A stretch of DNA of 35,869 bases from a virus. The notes below the pieces were generated by a model. That model was not told the DNA's origin. It ran no database searches and saw only the letters and a list, made by a program, of their open reading frames with translations. Each line of letters starts with the position of its first letter. Position 1 is the first letter of the stretch. The position numbers and the translations under genes were made by a program. The stretch covers positions 1 to 35,869 of IMG/VR virus record IMGVR_UViG_3300025869_001257. One strand, 5' to 3'. Of this stretch, positions 1 through 7,271 are shown one piece after another.

Positions 1-1070
1 TGCTCGCACCTCTATCTGGATTTGATCTAGGTGAAGCAGGCGTTCTTCAGATGATGGATGACAATCTTGTTGCTCTAGCCGATGGTGTTGATGCGCTGGC
101 CAAGGCTGAAGTACCGACAGTAGAGAAGATGCGAGGAGTCGGTGAAGGACTTAACGCAATTCTTGAACCACTCTCGGCAGGCGATATGGGTGAAGCCGGT
201 GTCTTCCAGATGATTGATGACAACATGCTAACACTCGCCAATGGGCTTGTGAGATTGAATGATGTTGATGCCACCCAGTTAGAAACACTAGCACCCATTA
301 TCGGTTTTGCATTAAAATCTATTCTTGATGGCACAGACGATCTATTAGGTGCTACTGGACTCCAAGGTATTGACGACAATCTCATACCACTCGCAGAGGG
401 AATAGATAGACTCAATTCAGTTGACGATCAAAGATTTCTCCAAGTGGCGGGCTTCATAGGTCCTGCATTCCAAAAAATCCTTGATGGTACAGACGATCTT
501 CTGGGTGCTACTGGACTCCAAGGTGTTGATGATAATCTGAAACCAGTTGCTGATGGTATCAAATACATGACAAAAGTGGTTGATGAAGATACGTTCATGC
601 GATTTGATCAACTCAGTCACTTCATAGGTCCAGCCTTTCAGCGAATGCTAGACGGCACAGATAATCTTCTGGGTGCGGTTGGACTTCAAGCAATTGATGA
701 CAATCTAAAGCCAATGGCAGATGGCATCAAGTACATGAGCGATGTTGGTGGTGAAGTGAATCTTGCCAACGTCTCTAAGATCGTTGATGCATATAATGAA
801 TTGGGCAGAATGGAAGCAATCAGTCCAGTCAAGATGGAAAACTTTTCTGAACTATTAGGTGCAGTTTCTGGTCCTACAATCAATGCTCAACGAGCATCAG
901 TTATCTCAGAGAACACTGATCCAAGCGGTAGCGGTGGTAGTGTTGTGCAGATCATTAACGACAACAAGCAAGTCAACACGAGTGCAAGCAAGGTGACTAA
1001 TGAAGCACCTATCTTGTCATCTCCTACTCTCAACAACGGGTCAAGAGCAGACGCATACTCTGCGGCATAA
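1..1070 (+). CDS. C-terminal part of a repeat-containing tail or tape-measure-like structural protein (5' partial)
   Basis: The frame is open to the left edge (first codon at 3), so the ATG at 51 is internal and the gene is cut by the window. Counting from that ATG, about 230 residues are built from roughly 52-residue repeats, each carrying a 'DDNL.PLADGI' core and, in the middle copies, 'LDGTDDLLGATGLQG'. A low-complexity Ser/Gly linker and a polar Asn/Ser-rich tail follow (IINDNKQVN, APILSSPTLNNG). That style of C-terminus is common in phage tail and tape-measure proteins. It is the only gene on the plus strand and converges on gp32. I cannot name a family; a structural tail role is inferred from repeats, tail composition and phage context. 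Confidence 0.55.
   Translation, partial: LAPLSGFDLGEAGVLQMMDDNLVALADGVDALAKAEVPTVEKMRGVGEGLNAILEPLSAGDMGEAGVFQMIDDNMLTLANGLVRLNDVDATQLETLAPIIGFALKSILDGTDDLLGATGLQGIDDNLIPLAEGIDRLNSVDDQRFLQVAGFIGPAFQKILDGTDDLLGATGLQGVDDNLKPVADGIKYMTKVVDEDTFMRFDQLSHFIGPAFQRMLDGTDNLLGAVGLQAIDDNLKPMADGIKYMSDVGGEVNLANVSKIVDAYNELGRMEAISPVKMENFSELLGAVSGPTINAQRASVISENTDPSGSGGSVVQIINDNKQVNTSASKVTNEAPILSSPTLNNGSRADAYSAA
3..752 (+). repeat. Five tandem in-frame repeats of about 156-168 bp
   Basis: The 'DDN' core begins at about 57, 216, 372, 528 and 696, giving periods of 159, 156, 156 and 168 bases. The middle three units also share nearly identical DNA (for example GGTGCTACTGGACTCCAAGG near 350 and 505, degenerate near 675). 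This suggests recent duplication by recombination. The unit before the first full copy is cut by the window edge. Confidence 0.8.
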
Positions 1071-1098
1071 AAAAAAGGGAGATCATTTCTGATCTCCC
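1069..1098 (-). terminator. Intrinsic terminator of the gp32 transcript
   Basis: A perfect 9-bp stem, GGGAGATCA / TGATCTCCC (1077-1085 and 1090-1098), encloses a 4-base loop. Read on the minus strand it is followed by eight T residues (1076-1069), the classic Rho-independent form. It lies 30 bases past the gp32 stop. It also sits just after the plus-strand stop, so the stem could end both convergent transcripts, but only the minus side has a T tract. Confidence 0.85.
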
Positions 1099-1128
1099 CT
1101 GTATGGCAACCCTTAAGGGAATAACGCT

Positions 1129-2007
1129 TTACTCCTCAGCGGCTAACTTAGCAAAGTATGACATCGTGTCATCTTCATCAGCCTCAGCAGTCTCAGCGAC
1201 AACAGGCGCGGGAGCCTGCTTCATCACAGGTGCTTCAGTCACTTGGTGGACAGGAGCCGCATCAGAGGTAACACCAAGCACCATATTCAACCTTGCTTCT
1301 AGTTCAGCATAAGTCTTATAGTTGTCAGGATCACTGAACTCATTGATATCAAAGATACGATCATAGATCTCTTCTAGTTCATCGTCGCTATCAGACAATG
1401 CTGAAGGTGATGCGAACTCAGACTTATCGTAATTACGATAGCCCTCAACGTTGCGAATCTTCAACTTGAATGAAGCACCTTCCCAGAAGTCAAATGGGTT
1501 GATAGGATCTTCATCCGCAAATGCAGGTTGCATTACATCCATGATTTTATCATAGATCTTCTTACCGTAGACAAACAGAAAGACTTGACCTTCGTTTGCT
1601 GGGTTAGATGGATCTGATTCGACCAGAACGTTTGATACATAGTGCAGTCGGCGTTTGCGCTCTCTCGCAATTTCTTTGTCTCGGTCATCACCTGAATTCC
1701 ACAACTTAGAGTTTGCTTCTGATACCGGATCTTGTTGCCCGATTGAAGTCAAAGACTTCTCGATGTACCATTGACCAGTTGGACCCTTGAAGCCATGATC
1801 CCAGTAACGAACCCACGGTAAATCATTGCCTTCAGCGGGAGGCAGAAATCGCAACACAGCATAACCATTACCTGCTTTATCAACAGTAGGTTTCCAGATG
1901 CGCTCATCCACATATGATTTCTTTTCGGGGGTTGATTCGCCGGAAGCGGCAGAAACAAGTTTAGCGATAGTGTTCCCTTTGGAACGTTTTAGATCTTGAA
2001 ACGACAT
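1129..2007 (-). CDS. 32: gp32-like single-stranded DNA-binding protein
   Basis: This is the T4 gp32 family ssDNA-binding protein, which coats ssDNA in replication, recombination and repair. It has a basic N-terminus for cooperative binding (LKRSKG near residue 7), a central OB-fold core with 'WYIE', 'NPANEGQVF', 'YGKKIYDKI' and 'FWEGASFKLKI', and an acidic end (EADEDDTM) for partner binding. Its 292 residues are close to the 301 of T4 gp32. The protein contains no cysteine, so the zinc site of T4 gp32 (His-Cys3) is absent: the matching stretch after 'WYIEK' reads SLTSIGQQDPV. Overlapping sigma70-like and late promoters lie upstream and a terminator follows. The gene next to gp33 repeats the T4 order. 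Confidence 0.93.
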   Translation of the reverse strand: MSFQDLKRSKGNTIAKLVSAASGESTPEKKSYVDERIWKPTVDKAGNGYAVLRFLPPAEGNDLPWVRYWDHGFKGPTGQWYIEKSLTSIGQQDPVSEANSKLWNSGDDRDKEIARERKRRLHYVSNVLVESDPSNPANEGQVFLFVYGKKIYDKIMDVMQPAFADEDPINPFDFWEGASFKLKIRNVEGYRNYDKSEFASPSALSDSDDELEEIYDRIFDINEFSDPDNYKTYAELEARLNMVLGVTSDAAPVHQVTEAPVMKQAPAPVVAETAEADEDDTMSYFAKLAAEE

Positions 2008-2068
2008 ATATATTTCCTTGTATTTTTAGTATGTTTTTGTATTACAGATTATCCACTTGATTCATAAT

Positions 2069-2097
2069 ATAGTACACTATTTATACTCCGGTGTCAA
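2069..2097 (-). promoter_or_regulatory. sigma70-like early promoter of gp32
   Basis: On the minus strand there is TTGACA (2097-2092), a 17-base spacer, then TACTAT (2074-2069; 4 of 6 match to TATAAT). It overlaps the late -10 element within the same 97-base gap, so gp32 may be made both early and late, as in T4. Confidence 0.6.
2078..2085 (-). promoter_or_regulatory. T4-type late promoter TATAAATA upstream of gp32
   Basis: An exact TATAAATA (minus strand) lies about 70 bases before the gp32 start in a non-coding gap. This is the T4 late -10 octamer read by the gp55 sigma factor with gp33 and the sliding clamp. The gp33-like gene next door supports use of this system. Confidence 0.7.
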
Positions 2098-2104
2098 GAG
2101 TTTT

Positions 2105-2320
2105 TTAACCAAAAGGCAGTTCATTGCCTCTCGGTAAAAAGTTAAGGCGCATTGCTTCTGCCTCTATTTTTTCTTTGATAGGATCAGAGATATACTTCTT
2201 CACATCTTCAATCTCTAACTGATTCTTGTCGCAGATATGCACTACGGCATCAATGTAGGACAATCGTGCGGTGTGCACCGTGTCCTCTATCATGCGAGTG
2301 AATTTCTGTTTAGTGAGCAT
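2105..2320 (-). CDS. 33: gp33-like late-promoter transcription coactivator
   Basis: This 71-residue protein resembles the C-terminal half of T4 gp33, which bridges RNA polymerase and the sliding clamp at late promoters. The shared pattern is 'SYIDAVVHICDKNQLEIEDV...I..PIKEKIEAEAMRLNFLP', compared with T4 'SYLEATTAFLEENSIPE...IIEKIQSEA'. I use the ATG at 2320 because AGGTGA lies 5 bases upstream, overlapping the stop of the preceding gene; in-frame starts at 2365 and 2338 would lie inside that gene. It is shorter than T4 gp33 (112 residues) and ends in the hydrophobic/acidic 'NELPFG'. The position beside gp32 matches T4 order. Confidence 0.7.
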   Translation of the reverse strand: MLTKQKFTRMIEDTVHTARLSYIDAVVHICDKNQLEIEDVKKYISDPIKEKIEAEAMRLNFLPRGNELPFG

Positions 2321-2324
2321 TAAT

Positions 2325-3059
2325 TCACCTATTTGCATTCTGATCTTCCTGTGTCCACATAGCACCTATATCGGGATAATAAGTGCCTACTGTTCGTTTA
2401 ACCATTCCCTCGCTATCATACGCGAGCACTTTACATACTGTGAGAACTTTGCCTTCACGTTTTTCACCAAAGTGTGAGTCGCCCCAAAAGCCAGTCCGTA
2501 AATATATATTCATGTTATACACATAGGTCTGAGCAGTGCGAAATTGCATTCTAAGGTTGGCATCTTTAGAGTCTTCCCACGACTTTGTTTCGGTCAACAA
2601 TTTCTTCCATTCTTTTAACCATGCTTTCACTTTAGTCGGATGAAGCCAGTAGTCGTCAGGAAGTTCTGACCACTCTATGGTGTCAGGTGTTGTCTTCTTT
2701 TTAATCTCGTGCCCACGTTCTAGCATAGGTTTAAGATTTTTAAAAAGAGAGTTATAGACTTGTTCAGGCATAAAACCTAACTGTCTTGCTTTCCAACCAC
2801 TTTTAGCAAACGCAAGTAGATAAGTGTCAGGAATGTTTTTGACTTCATCAGCGAGATTCCAGTCAGTACCAGTCTCTACCCATCGTCGCAATGAATGGCA
2901 TATCTCCTTATCGGTCACTTCGTAGTGAGTAAAGTCCTCACACTCTTTAAATGCGGCAAGTCTTGCTTCTTCTGTTTTGGCTTTACGCAACTTATCCCAG
3001 TTGGGTTCGGGCGTCAGTGTCTTTTTCTTCTTAGGAATAAACTTCGCTTTCTTAGCCAT
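2325..3059 (-). CDS. Conserved phage protein of unknown function upstream of gp33
   Basis: A 244-residue soluble protein with a very basic N-terminus (KKAKFIPKKKKT), many Trp residues (DWNL, EWSELPDDYW, KAWLKEW) and no motif I can name. By position (33, then 59, then 32 in T4) one might expect the helicase loader gp59, but the sequence does not resemble it. The stop TGA overlaps the gp33 ribosome-binding site, so the two are probably translated together. The basic N-terminus would suit nucleic-acid binding, but that is only inference. Confidence 0.75.
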   Translation of the reverse strand: MAKKAKFIPKKKKTLTPEPNWDKLRKAKTEEARLAAFKECEDFTHYEVTDKEICHSLRRWVETGTDWNLADEVKNIPDTYLLAFAKSGWKARQLGFMPEQVYNSLFKNLKPMLERGHEIKKKTTPDTIEWSELPDDYWLHPTKVKAWLKEWKKLLTETKSWEDSKDANLRMQFRTAQTYVYNMNIYLRTGFWGDSHFGEKREGKVLTVCKVLAYDSEGMVKRTVGTYYPDIGAMWTQEDQNANR

Positions 3060-3270
3060 TATTGCTCCTGTTTAGAAAATGTATTCTTACTAGATACTTC
3101 CGTATCATTGCAATCACAAATAACACCGAAGTACAGAACAGTGTCGTACTGAATGCATCCATTTTAACATAAAATGCAAAAGAAATCAACACAAAGTTTA
3201 ACGGAAAGTTAATTAATGTTGCAATAATTGTGTCACTAAACACTTCTTTTAGTGCTTCTCGGTTTAACAT
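3052..3270 (-). CDS. Small two-helix membrane protein, DUF7220-like
   Basis: A 72-residue protein with two predicted membrane helices (about residues 15-35, TLINFPLNFVLISFAFYV, and 41-60, TTLFCTSVLFVIAMI), separated by a short 'KMDAF' turn and followed by a basic tail (RKYLVR). The layout resembles small phage inner-membrane proteins grouped as DUF7220, from memory and not checked. It overlaps the next gene by 8 bases and the upstream dehydrogenase by 7. Function unknown. Confidence 0.65.
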   Translation of the reverse strand: MLNREALKEVFSDTIIATLINFPLNFVLISFAFYVKMDAFSTTLFCTSVLFVIAMIRKYLVRIHFLNRSNNG

Positions 3271-4037
3271 TCTCTACGCAAGTCATTCTCGTCTGAGATC
3301 ACATCCAACAGAGGTGACTCTCCTGCAATGTATCTCAGAGCGGCCATATCTTTAGGCAAACAATGCCCACCGTATCCAAACTTACCGTCAGGACCTGGTA
3401 CTTGTGTGTGTGATCTGCCAATTCTAGGATCAATTGTAATAGCATCAACCATCTGATCAAACCCTTCAAATCCTATATCGTTATATATCTGATACATCTC
3501 GTTGAAGAATGCAACCTTAGTCGCTAGAAATGTATTCTCAACATACTTACCAAACGCCGCTTGCTGTAGAGTACAATACTTTACCTCTGACAGATCGGGC
3601 AACACCGGCTTGAACAACTCATCCCAGAATCGTGGAGATTCTCCACCATATATCGCATATGTCTGATGTTCAAACTCCTCCATCGTATTGCGATTCATAT
3701 TTGAACTACCTAAGAACTCAGGCGATACCGTGATATCTCGCCACAACTTCCACTTGTCTATCCATACAGGATCAACAGCAGATTTGATCAGATACTTTAC
3801 ATTGCCGTACTTCTCAAACACTTCTTCCACATGGTCTGTGTTGCACGATCCGTTATCACGCATGGGTGTAGCCACACAAACGACAACCGCATCAGGAGGA
3901 TCGATATATTCATCTCGATAATAGTTTAAACCCTTCGCAGGATCATCAATGAGGACGTCCACTCCAGAATGTTTTGTCAATACGTGTGCGACGGCTTGTC
4001 CGACCGCACCATATCCAGCGACGACTACTCTTATCAT
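3264..4037 (-). CDS. Shortened UDP-glucose/GDP-mannose dehydrogenase family protein
   Basis: The family oxidises nucleotide sugars to uronic acids with two NAD+. Visible are the Rossmann motif GYGAVG (residues 8-13), 'SPEFLG' (105-110), the central helix 'KYVENTFLATKVAFFNE' with the catalytic Lys174 and Asn178, and 'GYGGHCLPKD' with the nucleophile Cys226 and Lys229. Thus the catalytic residues are complete. The protein stops at 257 residues, while cellular enzymes are about 390-450, so the C-terminal UDP-sugar-binding domain is missing. Such short forms are found in marine T4-like phages (recollection). It may act on a different substrate. It overlaps the next gene by 4-7 bases. Confidence 0.85.
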   Translation of the reverse strand: MIRVVVAGYGAVGQAVAHVLTKHSGVDVLIDDPAKGLNYYRDEYIDPPDAVVVCVATPMRDNGSCNTDHVEEVFEKYGNVKYLIKSAVDPVWIDKWKLWRDITVSPEFLGSSNMNRNTMEEFEHQTYAIYGGESPRFWDELFKPVLPDLSEVKYCTLQQAAFGKYVENTFLATKVAFFNEMYQIYNDIGFEGFDQMVDAITIDPRIGRSHTQVPGPDGKFGYGGHCLPKDMAALRYIAGESPLLDVISDENDLRREC

Positions 4038-4312
4038 TGCAATACAATACCGCTTGTGGATTGAACGTACTGCTTTACAACTTCATCGGCTGTAGGCACT
4101 ACGGTAATAATACCACTCTTGTAGAACTTCACTTGACTAATACCAGGAGCACCTGTCATTGCAACCGTAGGCATAAAACCCAAATTGTTGCCATCAGGTG
4201 TCACGATATGTGGGTCTTTGATATAGACTGCGTTGCTGTCTTCATTTTCATATTTGCCCACATACTCAGCGCCTGTTACGGCAACCACTGTAACCACGTC
4301 ATTCTTATTCAT
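4034..4312 (-). CDS. Small hypothetical protein, possibly Sm-like beta fold
   Basis: A 92-residue protein opening with alternating hydrophobic strands (DVVTVVAVTGAEYVGKYENED...AVYIKDP), a pattern like phage Sm/Hfq-like beta barrels. The C-terminal half has 'GISQVKFYKSGIITVVP'. No catalytic motif is visible. The start ATG overlaps the upstream gene by 8 bases, and the stop overlaps the dehydrogenase start. The Sm-like suggestion rests on pattern alone and is weak. Confidence 0.65.
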   Translation of the reverse strand: MNKNDVVTVVAVTGAEYVGKYENEDSNAVYIKDPHIVTPDGNNLGFMPTVAMTGAPGISQVKFYKSGIITVVPTADEVVKQYVQSTSGIVLQ

Positions 4313-4619
4313 ATAATACTCCTAGCGTCCAGTTTTCGGCAACATCTTCTGCCCAGTTAATTGATTTTTTTGAACAGTCCACGGTTCTTATATAGCGAGA
4401 TCCTTCAAACAGTTCCACCGAGAAACCCTTTTCACCTCGCAGAACCACTGCTTCTCGCTTTCCGTTGTCAGAAAAGAATCTTGATATCGGCTCTTCAATT
4501 ACCACTTTACGTTTATGTTCTTTCACTTCTACTGTCCTCTCAGAGAATATTTTATCCCAGTTGTTTTCAAATTCTTTGCGATCAACCGCTAGTGGTCTCG
4601 GCTTACTTCCTTTACCCAT
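4305..4619 (-). CDS. Hypothetical protein with basic GKGSKPRPL N-terminus
   Basis: A 104-residue protein beginning 'MGKGSKPRPLAVDRKEFENNWDKIF'-like. I have seen similar openings on small phage proteins, but no function is attached to them. The rest is mixed charged and beta-like (KREAVVLRGEKGFSVELFEG). It shares one base with the stop of the next upstream gene (TAATG arrangement at 4619), indicating coupled translation. Function unknown. Confidence 0.65.
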   Translation of the reverse strand: MGKGSKPRPLAVDRKEFENNWDKIFSERTVEVKEHKRKVVIEEPISRFFSDNGKREAVVLRGEKGFSVELFEGSRYIRTVDCSKKSINWAEDVAENWTLGVLYE

Positions 4620-4918
4620 TATGCATACTCTCTCAGTAGTGTAGTTCCTAACATAAACAGCGACACGGCATTTAACATGATTAAGGCACGATCACGCCAT
4701 ATTATTGAAACCCATAACCAGAATGCGACACCGGTAAGACCTAGTATCAAATCCCAATACCGATATTCAACACCAGCGGCTCTCATAGCAAGAGACGAAA
4801 GGATCAAAATGGATGCAAACCACTTTAAGTACCAGTCAAAGTCATCAGGATACCAATTACGATCTGGCTTTGTACGACCCTCGGCACGAGCCTGTGGATC
4901 TCCTTTATTATTAGGCAT
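4619..4918 (-). CDS. Small multi-helix membrane protein
   Basis: A 99-residue protein with a charged N-terminal third (GDPQARAEGRTKPDRNWYPDD), then three hydrophobic stretches: about 31-48 (KWFASILILSSLAMRAAG), 54-72 (YWDLILGLTGVAFWLWVSI) and 78-94 (ALIMLNAVSLFMLGTTLL). The arrangement resembles a phage membrane family I recall as DUF6552, unverified. It overlaps its neighbours by 1 and 8 bases. Function unknown. Confidence 0.65.
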   Translation of the reverse strand: MPNNKGDPQARAEGRTKPDRNWYPDDFDWYLKWFASILILSSLAMRAAGVEYRYWDLILGLTGVAFWLWVSIIWRDRALIMLNAVSLFMLGTTLLREYA

Positions 4919-5471
4919 TTAATTTCTCCACCCACCATCCAGGCGGTGCACGATTAGTCCATTTAGCAAACGATTGTTTATCTTCAAAATAGAAATTGCG
5001 ATAAGATGTTTGCGAATCACCTTCTACTATACAATGAGGATATGATTTCATAGCAGGGGTTGGCTGTGTAAACTCACCCTGCTCTATGTTGATAGGCGGC
5101 ACCAAGAGGTGCAATTCTAACTTAGTGATTGAGGCATGTTCACGACCGTACCGATGCCTATACTCTTTCCCTAGTTCAATCCACATGTCATACAACCACT
5201 CATAATTGGATGCATTTTCTCTGACCCATATGTTAGACGGATGATTGATGTGAGAAGCCAGATATAACTCTTGTTGCATTTCTTCATCAGGATGAAAGTA
5301 TCGGGCGATGCGTCTGCCAATAGTTGTTCTACCGTACCACAACTTACCATCAACTACTCGGTGAGCGGTAGACAACAATTGGGCATACTCGACACACATT
5401 TTAGATGCGTGAGAGTCGCAGTGCATCTGTGCACATTCTTTTGGATCATGATGTAAATAGAACACGTTCAT
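4911..5471 (-). CDS. Conserved phage protein, MNxFYLxxDPxxCAxxHCDxHxxKM family
   Basis: A 186-residue protein opening 'MNVFYLHHDPKECAQMHCDSHASKM', a conserved Cys/His/Asp-rich start that I recognise from many tailed phages without an assigned function. Other features are 'LLSTAHRV' (33-40), 'HPSNIWVRENASNYEWL' and a Trp-rich end 'RAPPGWWV'. The clustered Cys15, His19, Cys20, Asp21 and His23 could bind metal (inference). The ATG overlaps the stop of the 49-residue upstream gene (ATGA), and a sigma70-like promoter lies inside that gene about 75-100 bases upstream. Confidence 0.75.
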   Translation of the reverse strand: MNVFYLHHDPKECAQMHCDSHASKMCVEYAQLLSTAHRVVDGKLWYGRTTIGRRIARYFHPDEEMQQELYLASHINHPSNIWVRENASNYEWLYDMWIELGKEYRHRYGREHASITKLELHLLVPPINIEQGEFTQPTPAMKSYPHCIVEGDSQTSYRNFYFEDKQSFAKWTNRAPPGWWVEKLNA

Positions 5472-5617
5472 TCTATAGTCTTCTTCCTTGCAATGTTAAA
5501 CTCGGCAACTTCTTTTAACACACCACGTTCGGTATGTGTTAGACTATTATACACCTTTTTTGCCTTCTTTTCAACCTTTCCGTACTTGCGGAGCAACTTG
5601 GCTTTCTTACCGTTCAT
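5468..5617 (-). CDS. Small basic protein (49 aa) between thyX and the 4911 gene
   Basis: A continuous 49-codon frame, MNGKKAKLLRKYGKVEKKAK..., rich in Lys/Arg and ending 'FNIARKKTIE'. The opening resembles short basic proteins of T4-like phages. It starts inside the 3' end of thyX (11-base overlap) and stops in an ATGA overlap with the next gene, which argues that it is real. It also hosts a strong promoter-like sequence. Nucleic-acid binding would fit its charge but is unproven. Confidence 0.7.
   Translation of the reverse strand: MNGKKAKLLRKYGKVEKKAKKVYNSLTHTERGVLKEVAEFNIARKKTIE
5546..5574 (-). promoter_or_regulatory. Internal sigma70-like promoter (TTGAAA-17-TATAAT)
   Basis: On the minus strand TTGAAA (5574-5569) is followed by a 17-base spacer and a perfect TATAAT (5551-5546), inside the 49-residue gene. 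Just downstream, TAACAC...GTGTTA (about 5540-5515) could form a stem-loop near the 5' end of the transcript. It would drive the gene starting at 5471. Confidence 0.55.
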
Positions 5618-6293
5618 TCTGCAATTCCTCCATTGCACTGATGACGCTAGGAAAATGCTGACTCAGAATAGATTGTGCCATCTGAGCAATCTCCATGTGT
5701 TCAGCCTGAGTACCATTGCTACCGCGCAGATCACAATAATGAATCCAAGAACGAAGCGTACCAGACATGTAAAGCGTGGTCTCGGTGAGTCCTTCGGGTA
5801 ACAAAGCCCGGGCTTGCTCCTTGGCTATGCCTTGGTTCAAAGCCATCTCATAGTAGTCCTTCGCGACACGGGCAACTTCGGCTTGCATCTCGTTAAACAC
5901 CTCTTGTGCCTTGTCTTGGCGAGTAGGATCTTCATCCTTCATACTCAACTGACGATTTTTTGGGTGTTGTTTCCGAGCCTCTCGCTTTGTGGTAAAAGAC
6001 TCAGCCTCAGCATAGCGTTGAGAAAACTCCTGAAACGAGAACGACCGATGCCGAAGAATCTGCCGACTGATATCACGAGTCGTGGTAATCTCCATCGTTA
6101 CCGACACCATCTCAAAAGGTGACCAGTGATTCTCTTTGATCAGATACTTGAGCAACTTACCAGAAGTCTTGGTGTTGTTCTGGTTAGCAGGATTACTTAC
6201 TCGTGCGGCATACGCAATGAGATCTTCTGCGGTGTGACAGCCTGTTTGGGCTGAAGGGCTGGTCATACCAACCAAACTTACTTTACTGGTCAT
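5607..6293 (-). CDS. thyX: Flavin-dependent thymidylate synthase ThyX
   Basis: ThyX methylates dUMP to dTMP using methylenetetrahydrofolate, FAD and NADPH. The signature RHRx7S is present as 'RHRSFSFQEFSQRY', followed by the usual 'R.QLSM.DEDP' region and the C-terminal 'LRSWIHYCDLR...AQ.E...IAQ' helix. The frame opens at 6335, but I choose the ATG at 6293 (228 residues): AGAAGGA lies 6 bases upstream of it, and it overlaps the previous gene by only 11 bases. Many marine phages carry ThyX instead of T4 Td. With NrdJ it supplies dNTPs for phage replication. Confidence 0.95.
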   Translation of the reverse strand: MTSKVSLVGMTSPSAQTGCHTAEDLIAYAARVSNPANQNNTKTSGKLLKYLIKENHWSPFEMVSVTMEITTTRDISRQILRHRSFSFQEFSQRYAEAESFTTKREARKQHPKNRQLSMKDEDPTRQDKAQEVFNEMQAEVARVAKDYYEMALNQGIAKEQARALLPEGLTETTLYMSGTLRSWIHYCDLRGSNGTQAEHMEIAQMAQSILSQHFPSVISAMEELQNER

Positions 6294-6471
6294 AAGATCC
6301 TTCTCTGTACGTTCCTGGGACACTATAATATGCAATCACTGTATGTAGAGCATTTGTTAATGCAAGGTCTCGATTCTCTTCGGCATACTTTAACGAATCG
6401 ACCAGTTCCTCACGGATGAAATCATCAATCAACTCTTCTTTTATTATGTCACGGATAGATGTAACTATCAC
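6283..6471 (-). CDS. Small hypothetical acidic/helical protein
   Basis: A 62-residue protein, helical and acidic in the first half (IRDIIKEELIDDFIREELVDSL), then 'ALTNALHTVIAYYSVPGTY'. No known motif. It overlaps the upstream gene by 4 bases (ATGA type) and thyX by 11, so it is an internal member of a translationally coupled series. Function unknown. Confidence 0.6.
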   Translation of the reverse strand: MIVTSIRDIIKEELIDDFIREELVDSLKYAEENRDLALTNALHTVIAYYSVPGTYREGSYDQ

Positions 6472-6680
6472 AATATTAACTCCCTTTTCTCTTTTGCAGT
6501 CAGATCACGAAACTTGCGTCTGGATACTGACCATTGCTTTATAGGTGACGAAAACATAAAGGCTTCTTTAGTTCCTCGTGGTACAATACCAATCAGATAA
6601 CTGCCTTCAGTAATGTAGGTGTGGTTTGGGGTTGTTGGTGCTTTGTCCCATACCGTTACTTCTTGACGGAACCGAGGCAT
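6468..6680 (-). CDS. Small hypothetical protein (70 aa)
   Basis: It begins 'MPRFRQEVTVWDK' at the ATG at 6680, which shares a base with the stop of the upstream gene (TAATG). An in-frame TTG at 6692 is less likely. The sequence is beta-rich (YLIGIVPRGTKEAFMFSSP) with a basic end (RRKFRDLTAKEKRELIL). No family recognised. Confidence 0.6.
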   Translation of the reverse strand: MPRFRQEVTVWDKAPTTPNHTYITEGSYLIGIVPRGTKEAFMFSSPIKQWSVSRRKFRDLTAKEKRELIL

Positions 6681-7240
6681 TATGCATACCAACTTCGGTA
6701 AAAATCTTCACGATCACCCATTAGGAACGCAGACTGAAAGTCACTAATGGTGATACTGCGACCAGTGATTCGCTTCTTGAACTCTTCGCCAATGAAAGAA
6801 TCTTTAACAGGAACAACACGATCACTCATGAACCCTTCACTGCCTTCGATACTACAAAGAGCAATCTCACGAAGAGTCACAGTTGCACCTTTCTTAGCGA
6901 CGACTTGATAAGCATCAACGTTGGTCTGTTCCCAACCCCAAGAAGAAACAAAGATGTCACCCTCTTTGACTTTAGACAGAGCCTCGGCTTTCTCAGCGGC
7001 ACGTTTTGCTTTGCGCTCTGCTTTGTACGCCTCAACATCAGCAAGGTTCTTGAGATAGTCAGCACAATGATCAAACATGCGTTTCTCAGAACCGAAACAG
7101 AAATTGAACTCGATCTTGTAACCCATACGAGCGCGTTTAGTGAAACGAACACACTTTGCAACAGGCATGTTTGCCGCAGGAGGACTAATAGTCAACTGCA
7201 AACCACGCTCTGCGAAACCCTCAATCAACATCTCTCTCAT
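6680..7240 (-). CDS. Conserved hypothetical protein (186 aa) behind a consensus promoter
   Basis: I place the start at the ATG at 7240 because AGAAGG lies about 8 bases upstream; the frame could also begin at a GTG at 7249. The protein has an N-terminal part with 'LTISPPAANMPVAKCVRF' and 'FNFCFGSEKRMF', a Lys/Glu/Ala-rich helix (KAERKAKRAAEKAEALSK, about residues 75-92) and a C-terminal beta-rich part (KEGDIFVSSWGWEQTNVDAYQVV), possibly a small barrel. No recognised function. A perfect TTGACA-17-TATAAT promoter precedes it and probably starts the early unit running down to gp33. Confidence 0.7.
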   Translation of the reverse strand: MREMLIEGFAERGLQLTISPPAANMPVAKCVRFTKRARMGYKIEFNFCFGSEKRMFDHCADYLKNLADVEAYKAERKAKRAAEKAEALSKVKEGDIFVSSWGWEQTNVDAYQVVAKKGATVTLREIALCSIEGSEGFMSDRVVPVKDSFIGEEFKKRITGRSITISDFQSAFLMGDREDFYRSWYA

Positions 7241-7271
7241 AATCAACACCTTCTCATTAATTTATGTAACT

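Noticed and set aside
2325-3059. Gene 59 helicase loader by position near gp33 and gp32
   Set aside because: Sequence and Trp pattern do not resemble T4 gp59, so no name is given.
4911-5471. Pyrimidine-dimer glycosylase (DenV) call
   Set aside because: Its Cys/His-rich start does not match DenV's N-terminal catalytic Thr region; left as unknown.
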